A stretch of 64,000 nucleotides of DNA from Rugalucina vietnamica. Taxonomy: Eukaryota; Mollusca; Bivalvia; Lucinida; Lucinidae. The stretch is taken from the NCBI GenBank assembly GCA_964017185.1, contig OZ024872.1:40058188-40122187 (forward strand). Reading direction: 5' to 3'. Made by a program: the position numbers and the translations under genes. The stretch's first letter is position 1; the number at the start of each line of letters is the position of its first letter. The notes under the pieces were generated by a model, which was not told where the DNA came from, did no database searches, and saw only the letters and a list, made by a program, of their open reading frames with translations. Of this stretch, positions 1-10,385 are shown one piece after another.

Positions 1-174
1 TAAAGTGATTAAAAAGGAAACAGATAATAAGCTTTATAAATACCGACATCAAAAACAAAATATTTGTATTTTAGGCGAATTAAAAAAGATATTCAAATCA
101 AAACACGAAATAGTAAAAGTATAAAAAGAATAAATAAATTAAGAAGCAAATCAGTTTATTCATACGATCCGATC

Positions 175-1338
175 ATGGTGGTCCAAGAAATTGAGGATTC
201 TGTGGATATTGTGCAGTGTTGTATTGTGGGAGATGGTTTGGTTGGGAAAACGTGTTTGGCAAGATCTCTTCTCGGATTGGACTTACCGGCAGTCTATGAG
301 GCAACTTTGTTTGATAATTATGCAAGTAAGTAGACTTTGATTACTAAATAAGCCTGTGCGTGAGAAAACCAACAATTTGGGTTTCGACCAGATCTGACAC
401 AAACTGGGCTGTACAGTCACAGAAGAAAGCTAGAATCTTGAAATTTTGGATACAAGTAAAGAAAACAAAGGCGCTGATCAGCTTCGCAGTTACTGCGAAG
501 CTGATCTGCGCCTTTGTTTTCGCCTGTGCAGATTGTTTGTTTTCCCATGCGGCGGCTCAAAATATATTCTGGCTTCTCATAAGACCCTCTCCCCTGAATA
601 CAAACGATGGATATGGTGTTTGTTTATGAGAACAATTCGAAGGTATGGCTTTGGTATTTTGATAACTTATTTCGTTGGGTTTTATAATATAAAGTTAATT
701 CTTCTAGTTGATGATATGACCCATTATTGTCATTCCTGAACACAACAAGCCAAGTATGCACCACTGATTTTACTCACGAATCCGCCTGACCATTAATACA
801 GTACGGGATACGCGAATGCTTCGAGAAGTGTGCATCGCGATCGCATGTATTTGACTCGAGGGGCACTTTTTCCTGTACATTTAGATAATCTCATTTTTCT
901 TCAGGTCAGATGAAGTTCAAGGATAAACAGTACACAATCAGCATCCATGACACAGCAGGGCAACAGGACTACACAGGGATTAGAGCCTTCTCATACGCAC
1001 AAACAGATATTGTTATAGTGTGCTTTTCAATGACAGACATTCAAACTTACAAAAATGTCCAAGAACTTTGGGTCCCTGAAATTCAAATGTGTTTGCAAAA
1101 TAAAAAGCCAGTGATACTCGTTGGGACGCAAAGTGATTGTAAAAACGGGAACAGTCCTTGTAAACCAGAATATGGACATACGTTGGCAAAAGCGATCGGC
1201 GCGGTTCGGTTTGTGGAATGTTCAGTGTACGACAAAGACAGCGTTTCTCATCTTTTTGAAACTATAATCGGTGTGGTATATGCACGAGGCAAAAGAAGGG
1301 GTAGTATTGTAAGGAAACTCTTAAAGATGTGGAGATAG
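175..1338 (+). CDS. Rho/Cdc42-like small GTPase, two exons (join 175-325, 905-1338)
   Basis: Splicing 175-325 to 905-1338 gives 194 residues. The intron has GTAAGT at 326 and a TTCTTCAG acceptor ending at 904; it interrupts a codon in phase 1. G1 is GDGLVGKT (19-26), the switch I threonine is T44 before FDNY, G3 is DTAGQ (66-70, catalytic Gln kept), G4 is TQSD (125-128, Cdc42-like), and G5 is ECS (155-157). These motifs place it in the Rho family (Rac/Cdc42 branch), which cycles between GTP and GDP to control actin and membrane signalling. Two oddities: the segment between G4 and G5 is about 11 residues shorter than in Rac1, which removes most of the Rho insert helix; and the protein ends in a basic stretch (KRR...RKLLKMWR) with no CAAX box, so it cannot be prenylated in the usual way. 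ATG 175 is the first in-frame ATG, with A at -3 and G at +4. The frame is open upstream to 40, and an AG at 73-74 could be an acceptor, so an upstream exon is possible. An orphan or recent paralogue is likely. Confidence 0.9.
326..904 (+). other. Phase-1 intron of the Rho-like GTPase gene
   Basis: GT at 326-327 and AG at 903-904 restore the conserved path from FDNYAS to the G3 strand (the split codon AGT = Ser). The intron carries a MITE (352-562). 563-904 shows no further feature beyond A+T-rich sequence and a pyrimidine-rich acceptor tract. Confidence 0.85.
352..562 (+). mobile_element. MITE family A (GAGCCGC-ended), copy in GTPase intron
   Basis: Starts with a degenerate GCCTGTGCGTGAGAAAACC end and finishes with TTTTCCCATGCGGCGGCTC. 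The inside carries a near-perfect hairpin around GCTGATCAGCTTCGCAGTTA (about 465-525), the hallmark of this family. It has no coding capacity. At least nine other copies or pieces lie in this window (3374, 6902, 8160, 11565, 11824, 14917, 16868, 30812, 34471, 49692). Confidence 0.85.
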
Positions 1339-1950
1339 TTCGATCGTCTGGAATATTTGTGTAACACATTTAAAATAGACATGACAGTAATGTTTATTGG
1401 CCTGTGATTATTTTTACATGTTTAACGCTTTTGACCTTCCAAATGTGCAATATAATTTGTTTTTTTTTCTTTTCTTTTTCTCATATTTTCAAGTCTTTCA
1501 ATTGAAGGAGTTTGCTTTTACATGCATTTTGGATTTAACATTATTTTGTAAGTCTTGCAAAAGTATTTATTGATATATACAAAATTAAACTATATAAGTT
1601 GTGTCATTTGTGCTTTCAACACTATAATTATAATGCTAAGTTAGATAGATGATTAAAATTTGGTTAAACTAGTTCCATAATTCATCTAAATATTTGCTTG
1701 TACATGTACGTAGTAGAGAAGCACTGTATTTTGTGCAAACGTTTCATTTGTAGAAACGAAGTACAAATTGAGTCACACAATCACAATATTTTAACACCGA
1801 GAAAACAGTTTGAAGTCAAACAAAAGTTAAAAATGGAAACAAATAAAACACGAACATTTTCTCTTTCAAAGCGTTTTGTGTTTTTAATTAGCTACGTTAA
1901 GCTTTAAAACAATACTAAAAATATAATACATGTATACGAATAAATACTCA
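1339..1950 (+). other. Probable 3' UTR and downstream flank of the GTPase gene
   Basis: A+T-rich non-coding sequence follows the TAG stop at 1336-1338. AATAAA polyadenylation hexamers occur at 1842-1847 and 1939-1944. The 69-codon open frame near 1698-1907 has no recognisable domain. The transcript end cannot be fixed from sequence alone. Confidence 0.45.
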
Positions 1951-2255
1951 ATCTTAACACAGTCATATATCACTATCCTTTAACTTAACAGCTATCTAAA
2001 TATTACCAAAGCAAAAGAACTAAACCCATCAACCAGCTAATGTATTATTGCATTTTGTGTCACGCAAATATGTACCCCAATCCCAACACTTTGGTCATTC
2101 CAGAACTACAATGTTCTGTATGGAGTATTCAGGTGTATGAAAAAGAGTGATCTGAGTAATTGGATGATAAGCATCATCATAACAACATGGATAAAATGTG
2201 ATGCCAGGAAATAATATGTTCTTATCCAATATAGGGATCAAACATGTTTTTCCAT
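1951..2255. other. Intergenic stretch, nothing recognised
   Basis: No coding, RNA or repeat signal seen on either strand apart from A+T-rich sequence. Confidence 0.5.
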
Positions 2256-2352
2256 TCATTAACATTCGCTAGGTCCCAAGGGGAGTGTTGTAAACCGAGG
2301 GCATAGCCCGAGGTTTTCAACACTTCCCAAGGGACATATCGAATGTTAATGA
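2256..2352. repeat. Hairpin MITE, about 97 bp near-perfect inverted repeat
   Basis: The left half starts TCATTAACATTCG and the right half ends CGAATGTTAATGA. Pairing continues through GGTCCCAAGGGGAGTGTTG / CAACACTTCCCAAGGGAC to a GGGCATAGCCC centre. The two halves nearly complement each other over the whole length, so it would form a long fold-back. Confidence 0.85.
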
Positions 2353-2815
2353 CTGACAAAATCATTTTGGATCGCTATTATTGCAAAAAATCTGCACAAA
2401 CGAAAGAAGTAATGGTGCACTACATTTTACAGCCTCATCACATTTTCATACTCGTAATTTTAAGCTTTCATTTTTATGCTCGTACCGGACGGACTTCAGT
2501 TCCTTATTATTAGCACGTGCTTTGCATGGCACCCGGTAACGAGCATAAGAAAAAGCCAAGATTAACAGCACGTGCGCGCGTGAATTGCAATATTAATGCA
2601 TGGCTTTCTCTTCACTAATAAACGACTGCTAATATCGTGTGCAATAATTTGTAATAACAAACACCCAGCCTGGGCACAAAGAAAAGCACTAAAAGTCCAG
2701 TTCAGCTTACATGGCTGAGCATTAATGGTATAATTACACCAAAAGAAGACAAACTATGGTTGCAAAATACATATGGAAGTGGTGATTGAGTTATAGTGTC
2801 AACATGGTGACTGTA
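2353..2815. other. Non-coding stretch with CACGTG-containing segment
   Basis: 2510-2580 holds two AGCACGTGC-like segments about 60 bp apart around a GAGCATAAGAAAAAGCC spacer. This may be a decayed inverted repeat. No gene seen. Confidence 0.3.
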
Positions 2816-3052
2816 GAAATTTCCATGTACAAGTAGATATTTCAAATGCTTTGCTAAACAATACTTTTACAATATGATACATTCTAAAAATCTGAATATA
2901 TTAGAAGCATTTTATCATAGTGTAGGCAATAAAATGCCTTTAGTGGAACCGGAAGTTATCATTTGTGAAAGCATGAATACAAGTAACTCAAAATTTACAA
3001 GACTGAACGTAAAGTCTGTACGTTTGTGAATATGAAGCCTTCCTGTTACATG
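2816..3052 (-). repeat. Diverged duplicate of the sequence just downstream of the ASB-type gene
   Basis: From TAGAAATTTCCATGTAC to GCCTTCCTGTTA this segment aligns with 3843-4053 in the same order and orientation, with substitutions and small indels. The second copy lies directly after the stop of the ankyrin/SOCS gene (minus strand), so it is probably 3' UTR. This copy may be the last trace of a tandem gene duplicate. Confidence 0.7.
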
Positions 3053-3373
3053 TTCAATGATTATCAAACAGTGAGCAGCCGCATCAATCTGCAAATGAGA
3101 AACCAAAGACGTAGATCATCTGTGCTGTAGCTGCCCTGTAATGGTTTTTGTTTTGAATGGTTTAAAGGTGACAATGTTTCTTCATTTAGGCGTAAATCTA
3201 CTTTATGTTCCGTGTCAGATTCTAATGAAATAATGTTTTACTGGAATGTTGACTGTTACATGTACATTTTATCCTAATATAATATTGTTAGTAGCAAATC
3301 GTAAAAAAATGAAGAAACTACATAGTAGTCTACACTATACAAGCAAATGCACCAATCTGCCAACATATCATAT
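3053..3373. other. Spacer between duplicated segments
   Basis: A+T-rich, with no gene or repeat recognised. Confidence 0.4.
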
Positions 3374-3610
3374 GAACCGCGACGCGAGAAAACTGGTCTT
3401 CTGGGTTTCCTTCCAGGTCTGAAACAAACCGACCTGTGCAGTCACAGAAGATGGCTAAAAGCTTGGAATTTCAAATTAAAGAAAAAGTGGAATTGTACTA
3501 TCCGTGAAGCAAAGATAAAGGTGCTGATCAGCTGTGCAGTTACTGCACAGCTGATCTGCGCCTTTGTTTTCGCATAGGCGATAATCCGGGTTTCTCGTGA
3601 CGAGTCTCAT
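3374..3610 (+). mobile_element. MITE family A copy
   Basis: Begins GAACCGCGACGCGAGAAAAC. It has the family's central hairpin (GTGCTGATCAGCTGTGCAG with its complement, about 3520-3570) and ends CTCGTGACGAGTCTC. The ends have diverged from the consensus, so this is an older copy. Confidence 0.8.
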
Positions 3611-3842
3611 TTGCCAAGTTCAAATAATTTTTTGAAGTTTTCTGAAAGTATGATTTATGTTCCATCTTTAATGGAAAAGGGGTTAATCCTTCTCGGGGCA
3701 AAATTATTCATCTTCATTACTAGAATATGTAGATGCTGCATTTAAAAATTTATCCCATTATTTTAGAGAACTTCTAACGTATTCATTCATCATCAACATT
3801 TCAATTATTAAACAGCTGGTTTAATCAATTCATATTTCATAA

Positions 3843-4053
3843 GTAGAAATTTCCATGTACATATTTCAAATGCTTTGCTGAACATTATTTTTACATGGTA
3901 TATTTATTTTTAAAATCTGAATATATCAGAAACATTTTGTGGAGCCGGAACTTATCATGAATGGAGGCATGAAGACAATACAAGTTAATTCAAAATCTAC
4001 AAGTCTTAACGCAAAATCAGTACTTTTTGAATATTAAGGCTTCCTGTTAAATG
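3843..4053 (-). repeat. Probable 3' UTR segment of the ASB-type gene, duplicated at 2816
   Basis: Lies immediately downstream (minus strand) of the SOCS-box stop codon. A minus-strand AATAAA (plus TTTATT, 3903-3908) is a candidate polyadenylation signal about 200 nt after the stop. It is homologous to 2816-3052. Confidence 0.55.
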
Positions 4054-4109
4054 CAAAAGGCAAATCTCATCACACATTGAGCTTGAGAAAATGCAGACTA
4101 GTAAGCAGC

Positions 4110-5934
4110 TTAGTTATTCAGTTTTGATATTTCAGACGGATCCACGCTGTCATAAAGCAAGAAATTCTTCAACACATTGGGAAGCTGGAGTTTCGATACC
4201 TTATCCATGCTTTGCTTCCCCTTCCCCAAAGCAACTCTGATTCTGTTTCGACAAAGCATCATCAGTGGCCTTGGCTCATTCGCAAGCGCCTTAACTAGGT
4301 CCCTAGTGCTTGTATTAATCGCTGAGAAAGTGTCAATGGTCTTACACATGGTTTTCAAACAGTTCTGAGCTTCTTCGCAATAAACGTCAGCCAAGAGCTT
4401 TATTGTGTCCAAATTCTGTCTATGTACAGCATGTTCCAAAGGGTTACACGGTTTGCACGTATTGCTTAACGTAGAGCGGACTGATATACGACTTTGAGCG
4501 TTTACCAGAAGCAGAATCATTTCGTTTTGAAAGCTGTCCACCGCGAACCACAACGGAAGTGTGCCCCCATCATCCTCGATATCACAGTCCGCCCCATAAT
4601 TCAACAGCAGTTTTGCCAGATGGGGAACATTATAGAAGACTGCTTCGTTCAAGGCCGTCATCCCGTGAAGTCCTCGACAATTCACTTTGCAGCCTGATTC
4701 TAATAACAAAATCGAAGTTTTTCTGTGTTTGCTAGTTATGGCACTTATAAGCGGGGTTAGTCCGTCTCGGTTTTTAGCGTTAATGTCAAAGCCTCTCCGA
4801 ATGAGTTCCTTACAGCACGCGACACTGCCACTTGCAGCGGCGTAATGGAGAAGGGTATTGCTGTTGTTTGGTTTTTTATTCAGATCAGCACCGTTTTGAA
4901 TGAAATAAACGACTAGCTCTGTATGTCCTTTCAACGCTGCAACGTGGATCGGGGTACAACCCAGTGAGTCTTGTGCGTCTATCTGACATCCGGCGTGTAG
5001 CAGCCGACAGCAGCATTTTATCTGGCTACGTTCAGATGCCAAATGCAAGGCCGTACGCTTATTGTAAGCAGCCATATTGACGTTACATTTATTTTCAAGA
5101 AGCAGGTCCACTACGTCTACATGTCCATTTAGGGCCGCCATCATCAATGGTGTGAACCTCCGAACTTCTTGCGCATCTATTTCCGCGCCTGCTTCCAAAA
5201 GCAGACGACAACATTCTAAATCACCGTGTTGCGCGGCGAAATGTAGTGCGGTTGATCCACTATGGCTAACTTTATTAACATCACAACCGGTCTCAAGATA
5301 TAGCTTTAGAAGCTCAACATATCCTTTTTCAGCAGCAGAAATTAATGGTGAATTTCCAAAAGAATCGTCCTCTTCGAAATCCGCTTTAGCTTTCACCAGT
5401 AGCTTGCAGATCTGCAGATGGCCATTTTCAGTAGCACAATGGAGAGCTGTTCTCTCCAAATAGCCCCTCCGTCTAACGGCAGCCTGGTGTGCAAGAAGAT
5501 ATTTCACAACACTTGTGTATCCATTCCAGCAGGCAAGAATCAATGGTGTATCGTCCTGTCCATTGCGCGAATTGATATCCGCGCCTGCGTCTACTAGCAG
5601 ACGACAGCACTCCAAATAACCGGATTCCGCGGCGGCGTGTAGTGCCGTATTCTGATCAGGACCGCATTTCGTTTGAACATTGCAGTCCCAAAGAATAAGC
5701 AACTCCACCGCTACCGCGTGCCCATTTCCTGATGCGAGAATTAATGGTGTATTTTCATCCGGGTCCAAGATGTCTGGTGATATTCCCGCCTCCAGAATAG
5801 ATGCCGCGCAGTCGGCCCGGCCCAGTCGACAAGCGTTGAGAAGACCATTATGAAGTTCGTCCTGGTTACATGATTCGCATCGAATCAGCTCTCGGACAAG
5901 CTTTACGTTGTTCTCCTGTATTGCATCTGCCAGC
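4110..5934 (-). CDS. Ankyrin-repeat SOCS-box (ASB-type) protein, last and largest exon
   Basis: This minus-strand exon gives 607 residues plus one split-codon base. Counting from 5768, thirteen ankyrin repeats follow one another (TPLILA / TALHAAA / TPLILAC ... ), alternating TPL- and TALH-type repeats with GH/GY turns. Codons from 5769 to 5933 add at least one more (GLLNACRLGRADCAASILEA) and a helix pair (LADAIQENNVKLVRELI). The C-terminus is a SOCS box: a BC-box PLMMLCRNRIRVALG and a Cul5-box-like LQLPNVLKNFLLY. ASB proteins use the ankyrin stack to bind a substrate and the SOCS box to recruit Elongin B/C and Cullin-5, making a ubiquitin ligase receptor in the cytosol. The codon at 5768 is TTG and lies inside the repeat array, so it is not the start. 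A minus-strand acceptor (TTTCATTCCAG) ends at 5935, so at least one 5' exon lies upstream; I could not find it. The frame is intact. Which ASB subfamily it belongs to is unclear. Confidence 0.93.
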
Positions 5935-5994
5935 CTGGAATGAAAGAAGAAGTCATTCTCAGCATTACGAAAATTTGCCCAAACAACATACAGA

Positions 5995-6230
5995 GTTTTT
6001 TTTCAGAAGCAAAATTTGAAAATTTCATCAGATTTTATTTTTTTTTCTTCTAAAAACATACAATGTGGGTACACATTAGAACCACCTTGTCGAGGCGGTT
6101 CTAACGAGTACCCACAATGTATGTTTTGGATCAAAAATTAGAAAATTAGGTATACCCGCTGCAAACCCCAGTTTTATATATAAAAGTGGGGTTTGAGTGG
6201 ATACATTTCACGGGCATGTTTTTCCGTTGA
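5995..6230 (+). mobile_element. MITE family B (ACAATGTGGGTAC hairpin) copy
   Basis: Contains the palindrome AACATACAATGTGGGTAC ... GTACCCACAATGTATGTT (about 6055-6127) around CCTTGTCGAGGCGGTTCTAA, then GGTATACCC, a CCCCAGTTTTATATATAAA / GTGGGGTTT stem, and ends with GGGCATGTTTTTC. Related copies lie near 10390, 11200, 12350, 12470, 13160, 14410 and 36480. Confidence 0.75.
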
Positions 6231-6901
6231 AAAATACATCGTCAGGAAAGAATACATCGTCAGGACTGACGTATGAATGGTACCAAGACAACTGCAATGC
6301 TCAACTCCGCTCCACTTAGGTACTTCGTTACACTTCCGCGAGACGTGAAGCTATCACGTTACACCGAATGGGGCGCCCCGTCTACAAAGATACAATGTGG
6401 AGAAAATATCAACACAGAAGAGTAATTTTGTACAAATGTATCACAATGGACGAGAAATGAACAGTAGATGTAGACCACTATGACCACATTTTCCCATTTT
6501 TTACTAGTCTAAGATTTAAAAACAAATGCGATCAGAGTGGCTCCCATAATTACTATCAACAAAACTTTTAGTATTTTCAAGAAATCGCAAAATTTAGCTT
6601 TGTATAAATGCAAATTATGTTTTCTAACTGCGCAAGCATTACTTCCACTACCTGTTTAATCAAGAAAAGAAAGAGAAAAATGAACTTGGGGGAAACATCA
6701 TAAAACAGAAATAGAATAAAATCAAACAAACACAACATTTTCTCAACAAAACAGCAGCACATGTTCTTAGTCTTTACTAATATTTAATTAAGGGAAACAT
6801 ATCAACATCAAAATAGGCAGCTGGCTATCTGCATGAGTAGCGATACCTTTGATATTTACAGGAACTTTAAGATAAAATTCAAAAAAATGATGGAACTATT
6901 T
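6231..6901. other. Intergenic, nothing recognised
   Basis: Non-coding A+T-rich DNA. The 61-codon minus frame at 6577-6762 is low-complexity and is not supported as a gene. Confidence 0.45.
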
Positions 6902-7107
6902 GAGCCGCCACATGGGAAAACCAACAATCTGCATAGGCGAAAACAAAGGCGCAGATCAAGCTGATCAGCTACTCGGACAGTACAGTTCCTCTTCTATTTA
7001 AATCCGAAATTTCAAGATTCTAGCTCTTTTCTGTGGCTGTACAGGTCGGTTTGTGTCGGACCTGTTCGAAAACCACATTGTTGGTTTTCCCACGAGGGGG
7101 GTCATTT
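6902..7107 (-). mobile_element. MITE family A copy, reverse orientation
   Basis: GAGCCGCCACATGGGAAAAC at the left and GGTTTTCCCACGAGGGGGGTC at the right. The flanks carry ATTT on both sides, consistent with a 4-bp target duplication. Confidence 0.85.
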
Positions 7108-7394
7108 AACAGCACAGGTAGGCCGCTATATAGCTAAATGGATAAACTGACAATCATCTATCATCGAAGGAAGCACAAATTTATAATGCATTTAGTATGG
7201 GTCCTTAGCAACTCAATAGATGGACAGTGTTTAGTGTTTCATGTCAGCAGCGGATGTCAAAAATGTACTGAGCATAAATAATACTAAACTCGTAAATGAG
7301 ATGCTCTGGAAATGCAAGAAGGAAGCTCAGAAGCATTTAGTAGAAAACAACGCACTAAGGAAATGTATTTCACTGAACATCCTAGTTTTACTCT

Positions 7395-7549
7395 GCGTGT
7401 GTTCGGGGTTCTTCCAATGGTACCATTGGTTGCTAACATTTGTACCATTGGTACCGATGGCTCTACCATTTTACCATTTGCACAAATTTCTTTACCAATG
7501 GCGCCATTGTTAATTAAATTGGTACCATTGGAGAACCCCGAACACACGC
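7395..7549. mobile_element. Short TIR element filled with GGTACCATTGG motifs
   Basis: Ends are GCGTGTGTTCGGGGTTCT and AGAACCCCGAACACACGC. The inside (7412-7532) is made of variants of CCAATGGTACCATTGG in both orientations. It has no coding capacity. Superfamily not determined; no clear target duplication. Confidence 0.85.
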
Positions 7550-8159
7550 TATATAACTACCATCAAATAAGATGACAGATTAAGACTTCATGAAAGTATC
7601 TATACATAATTCATAGAGGCAAAATGCCAGGCTTAATCCCAGTGATGTAACTGCAAAATTGCTCATCAATATAGCGTGTTTATATGAAATACAATATCCC
7701 TGTAATAAATTCTTGAAATTGTCTGGAATATGAAACAGATAATGCCACCTGCGGTTTCTATAATAGGCAAAAACTAACAAACCCATAGAACATCTAACAC
7801 TTTAAAACATGTCATATTCAGATAACGATTATAACATATGCCGACAACCATCTAATTGTCTGTTGTATAACACAGTTGAAAGATATGTTTGTTTCGAAAT
7901 GTTTCAGAAGCAAAATGAATGAACTATACATTACTCGTGCATTCCACAAAATGACCACTTGAGTGTACTTCGGCTTCTAACAAAAAATATGTTTAAACAG
8001 GACGAGGACATCATGATCGTGGACTATAAGCTACCTGAGGTACATGTACCCACTTAAAATACGTCAACCTTTATAAAAAAAACAACAACAAACAAAAAAA
8101 ACAACAACAACAAAAAAACAGTTCACCTATGTCAGTGACGGAGGCATGACGACACATAT
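7550..8159. other. Intergenic stretch with an A/C-rich simple-sequence tract
   Basis: 8070-8121 is A-rich with repeated AACAAC. No gene seen elsewhere. Confidence 0.4.
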
Positions 8160-8316
8160 GAGCCGCCTCGTGGGAAAACCAACAATGTGGTTTCCGAACA
8201 GGTCTGACACAAACCGTTCTGTAGGCTAGAAGCTTGAAATTTTGGAGATTAGTAGGGGAGGAATTGTACTATCCGAGTAGCGAAAACAAAGGCGCTGATC
8301 AGCTTCGAGGTGGCTC
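8160..8316 (+). mobile_element. MITE family A, internally deleted copy
   Basis: GAGCCGCCTCGTGGGAAAAC to GAGGTGGCTC, flanked by ATAT on both sides (4-bp target duplication). The right half of the central hairpin is missing. It abuts the next element at 8325. Confidence 0.85.
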
Positions 8317-8324
8317 ATATTTAA

Positions 8325-9591
8325 GAGGGTCTGGATGGGGGGTCCTGTTATTCACTAATCACTAAAATGTTAGCCATTTATTCACTGTCATTAAAATTTT
8401 GGCTTATTCATTAAAATTAGATCGATTATTCATTAAAATATGACAATTAATAGTAACGGCTTCTTCACCCAGCTAATATCCATAAGCAAATAGGTGTTTC
8501 CCACCTAAGGCATCTCTTATCTCAAACCACAAGGACTAATTCTATGGTAGATTGCTGAGTGCCACCTTGATACTATAATCTTGAGAGAAACATATACTCT
8601 GCTAGACCACAAAGCCTCATAGAAACTTTCCGAAATAGTATACCGATCTGTTCTAGCAAATCCCATTTTAAATCTGTTGTGAGTATAATCCTCTCCACCT
8701 TATATACTGAATACGCCCTAGGTTTTACCCTGAATCTTTCTCTTCAATTATGAATACCAAATGTTATTTCAGAAAAAAATGTAACTTTAGGTGTAAAAGT
8801 TATATAGATAATTAAAATGCTGTTGTTTTTATTTAGAAAATTAGTTAGCATTGGAGTACTATGTGATGTATGGATTTGTGCTTTGTGCCTGATTGTACAA
8901 TGCATTTTATTAAAGTCTTAATACCGAGCGAGCGAAGCGAGCGAGGAAAAAATTGCCAGATAGATTTGCATTAACGTTCTTAGTGCTGCCTTGTTCCTGA
9001 TAGCAAAGACACTATCATTATGTTCTGTCATATAAAAAAGCAAGATGATGTCCATCTACAGAAACGATTATCATTATAGGATTGTAAAATAAGTGGGGTA
9101 ATAGAATAAAAAGAAAATACATATACATAAGCAAACAAAACAGTGAAATAGTATCTGGCTCAGTAAACATCCAGAATGATTTATTTTCTTTTTCTCTGCC
9201 TTCAAATGACACATTTATTTTTCATCTGGCCCAAGAGGTGAGCCTCTACATGTTTGGCTTCCAGATATATGTCTTTCCAAACATTTAAGGATTTCTGAAA
9301 TATGAATTTGACCTGGGGACGGGTCCAGACCCCAGAAAAAATGAAATTCTGGGATGTCAGGGAGGCCATCTAAGACAATTCCACAGCAAAATTTTAGCAT
9401 ATTCATTATTCTTTAAAAGGTTGTTATTCACTATTCATTATATTATTCTGCTATTCATTAAAAATTTACATTTATTCATTATTCTTTAGGACCCCATTAT
9501 TCACTAATCATTATTTTGTTTACTCTTTATTCACTCTCATTAAAAATTTTAGGCCATTATTCATTAATCATTATACCCCATCCAGACCCTC
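8325..9591. mobile_element. 1.27-kb TIR element with TTATTCATTAAAA-repeat sub-termini
   Basis: Left end GAGGGTCTGGATGGGG, right end CCCCATCCAGACCCTC, flanked by ATTTAA on both sides (8319-8324 and 9592-9597). The inner flanks (8345-8460 and 9420-9575) are built from repeats of TTATTCACT/ATTCATTAAAA in the same sense. No transposase domain is visible; minus-strand frames at 9018-9212 and 9215-9406 are short and unrecognised. Likely non-autonomous; superfamily uncertain. Confidence 0.8.
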
Positions 9592-9969
9592 ATTTAATCA
9601 AAAGAAATTTGATTGCTCAAGTTCTTATCCCATATACACGGTATATAGATCAAATTGCTCCCACATGTCAAGCGGTACATATTCTTTTACGGCCAGAAGT
9701 TATAGATCCAAAAAGATCGAGTGCAAATTTACAAACGACTGAAAAGTGAACGCAGATTTCGAAAAAAAAAAAAATAAATAAAATAAAATTCTCAAGTGCT
9801 CCGTGCTACCCTGCGTCGCCATAGCAACGTCTTTACATATTGCATAACTTTATTTTGTACTTTTGAGAATGGAAATAAATTCACTTTACATTATATATTT
9901 TCATTGAATTTTGAATAGTGAAAGTGTACTTTCGGAAGCAGTCCACAAATTTTTTGAACAAATTTTTTG

Positions 9970-10002
<33 letters not shown>
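9970..10002 (+). repeat. Poly(A) tract, 33 nt
   Basis: Uninterrupted run of A. It may mark a retroposed 3' end, but no upstream element is recognisable. Confidence 0.9.
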
Positions 10003-10003
<1 letters not shown>

Positions 10004-10385
10004 ACCTCGTATTAACCGCGACGGAAGTCAGTATTGCATGCGCGATGATAATTTACTGAAAATAAGTTTACAGGCTGCATCCTTCTGGTATATACTTCTG
10101 GCCAAGATAAAACTTGCTCAAGATTTGCAAACAAGCCACTGGAAAGTTACAGTCATGTCAGGATTGCATGTTGACACATACAGCGTGAGTCCTACATGTT
10201 GTTAAAATAAGCTTTTAAACAGGGTGGTGTTACACTTAAATCGTTTGGTTTAAATTCATACGGAATTACTGCACCTAATCATGCTAATGGGTTCCATTTA
10301 CTCTATGCGGTAAAAAGAGACACCATCTAACCTGCAACTGCAAGAACCCGTTAACATGCCACAATTTGCAAACATACTAGGCAAT
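10003..10385. other. Intergenic, nothing recognised
   Basis: No coding or structural signal that I can support. Confidence 0.4.

Noticed and set aside
7241..7575. Overlapping open frames on both strands
   Set aside because: They are produced by the palindromic GGTACCATTGG element and have no independent support.
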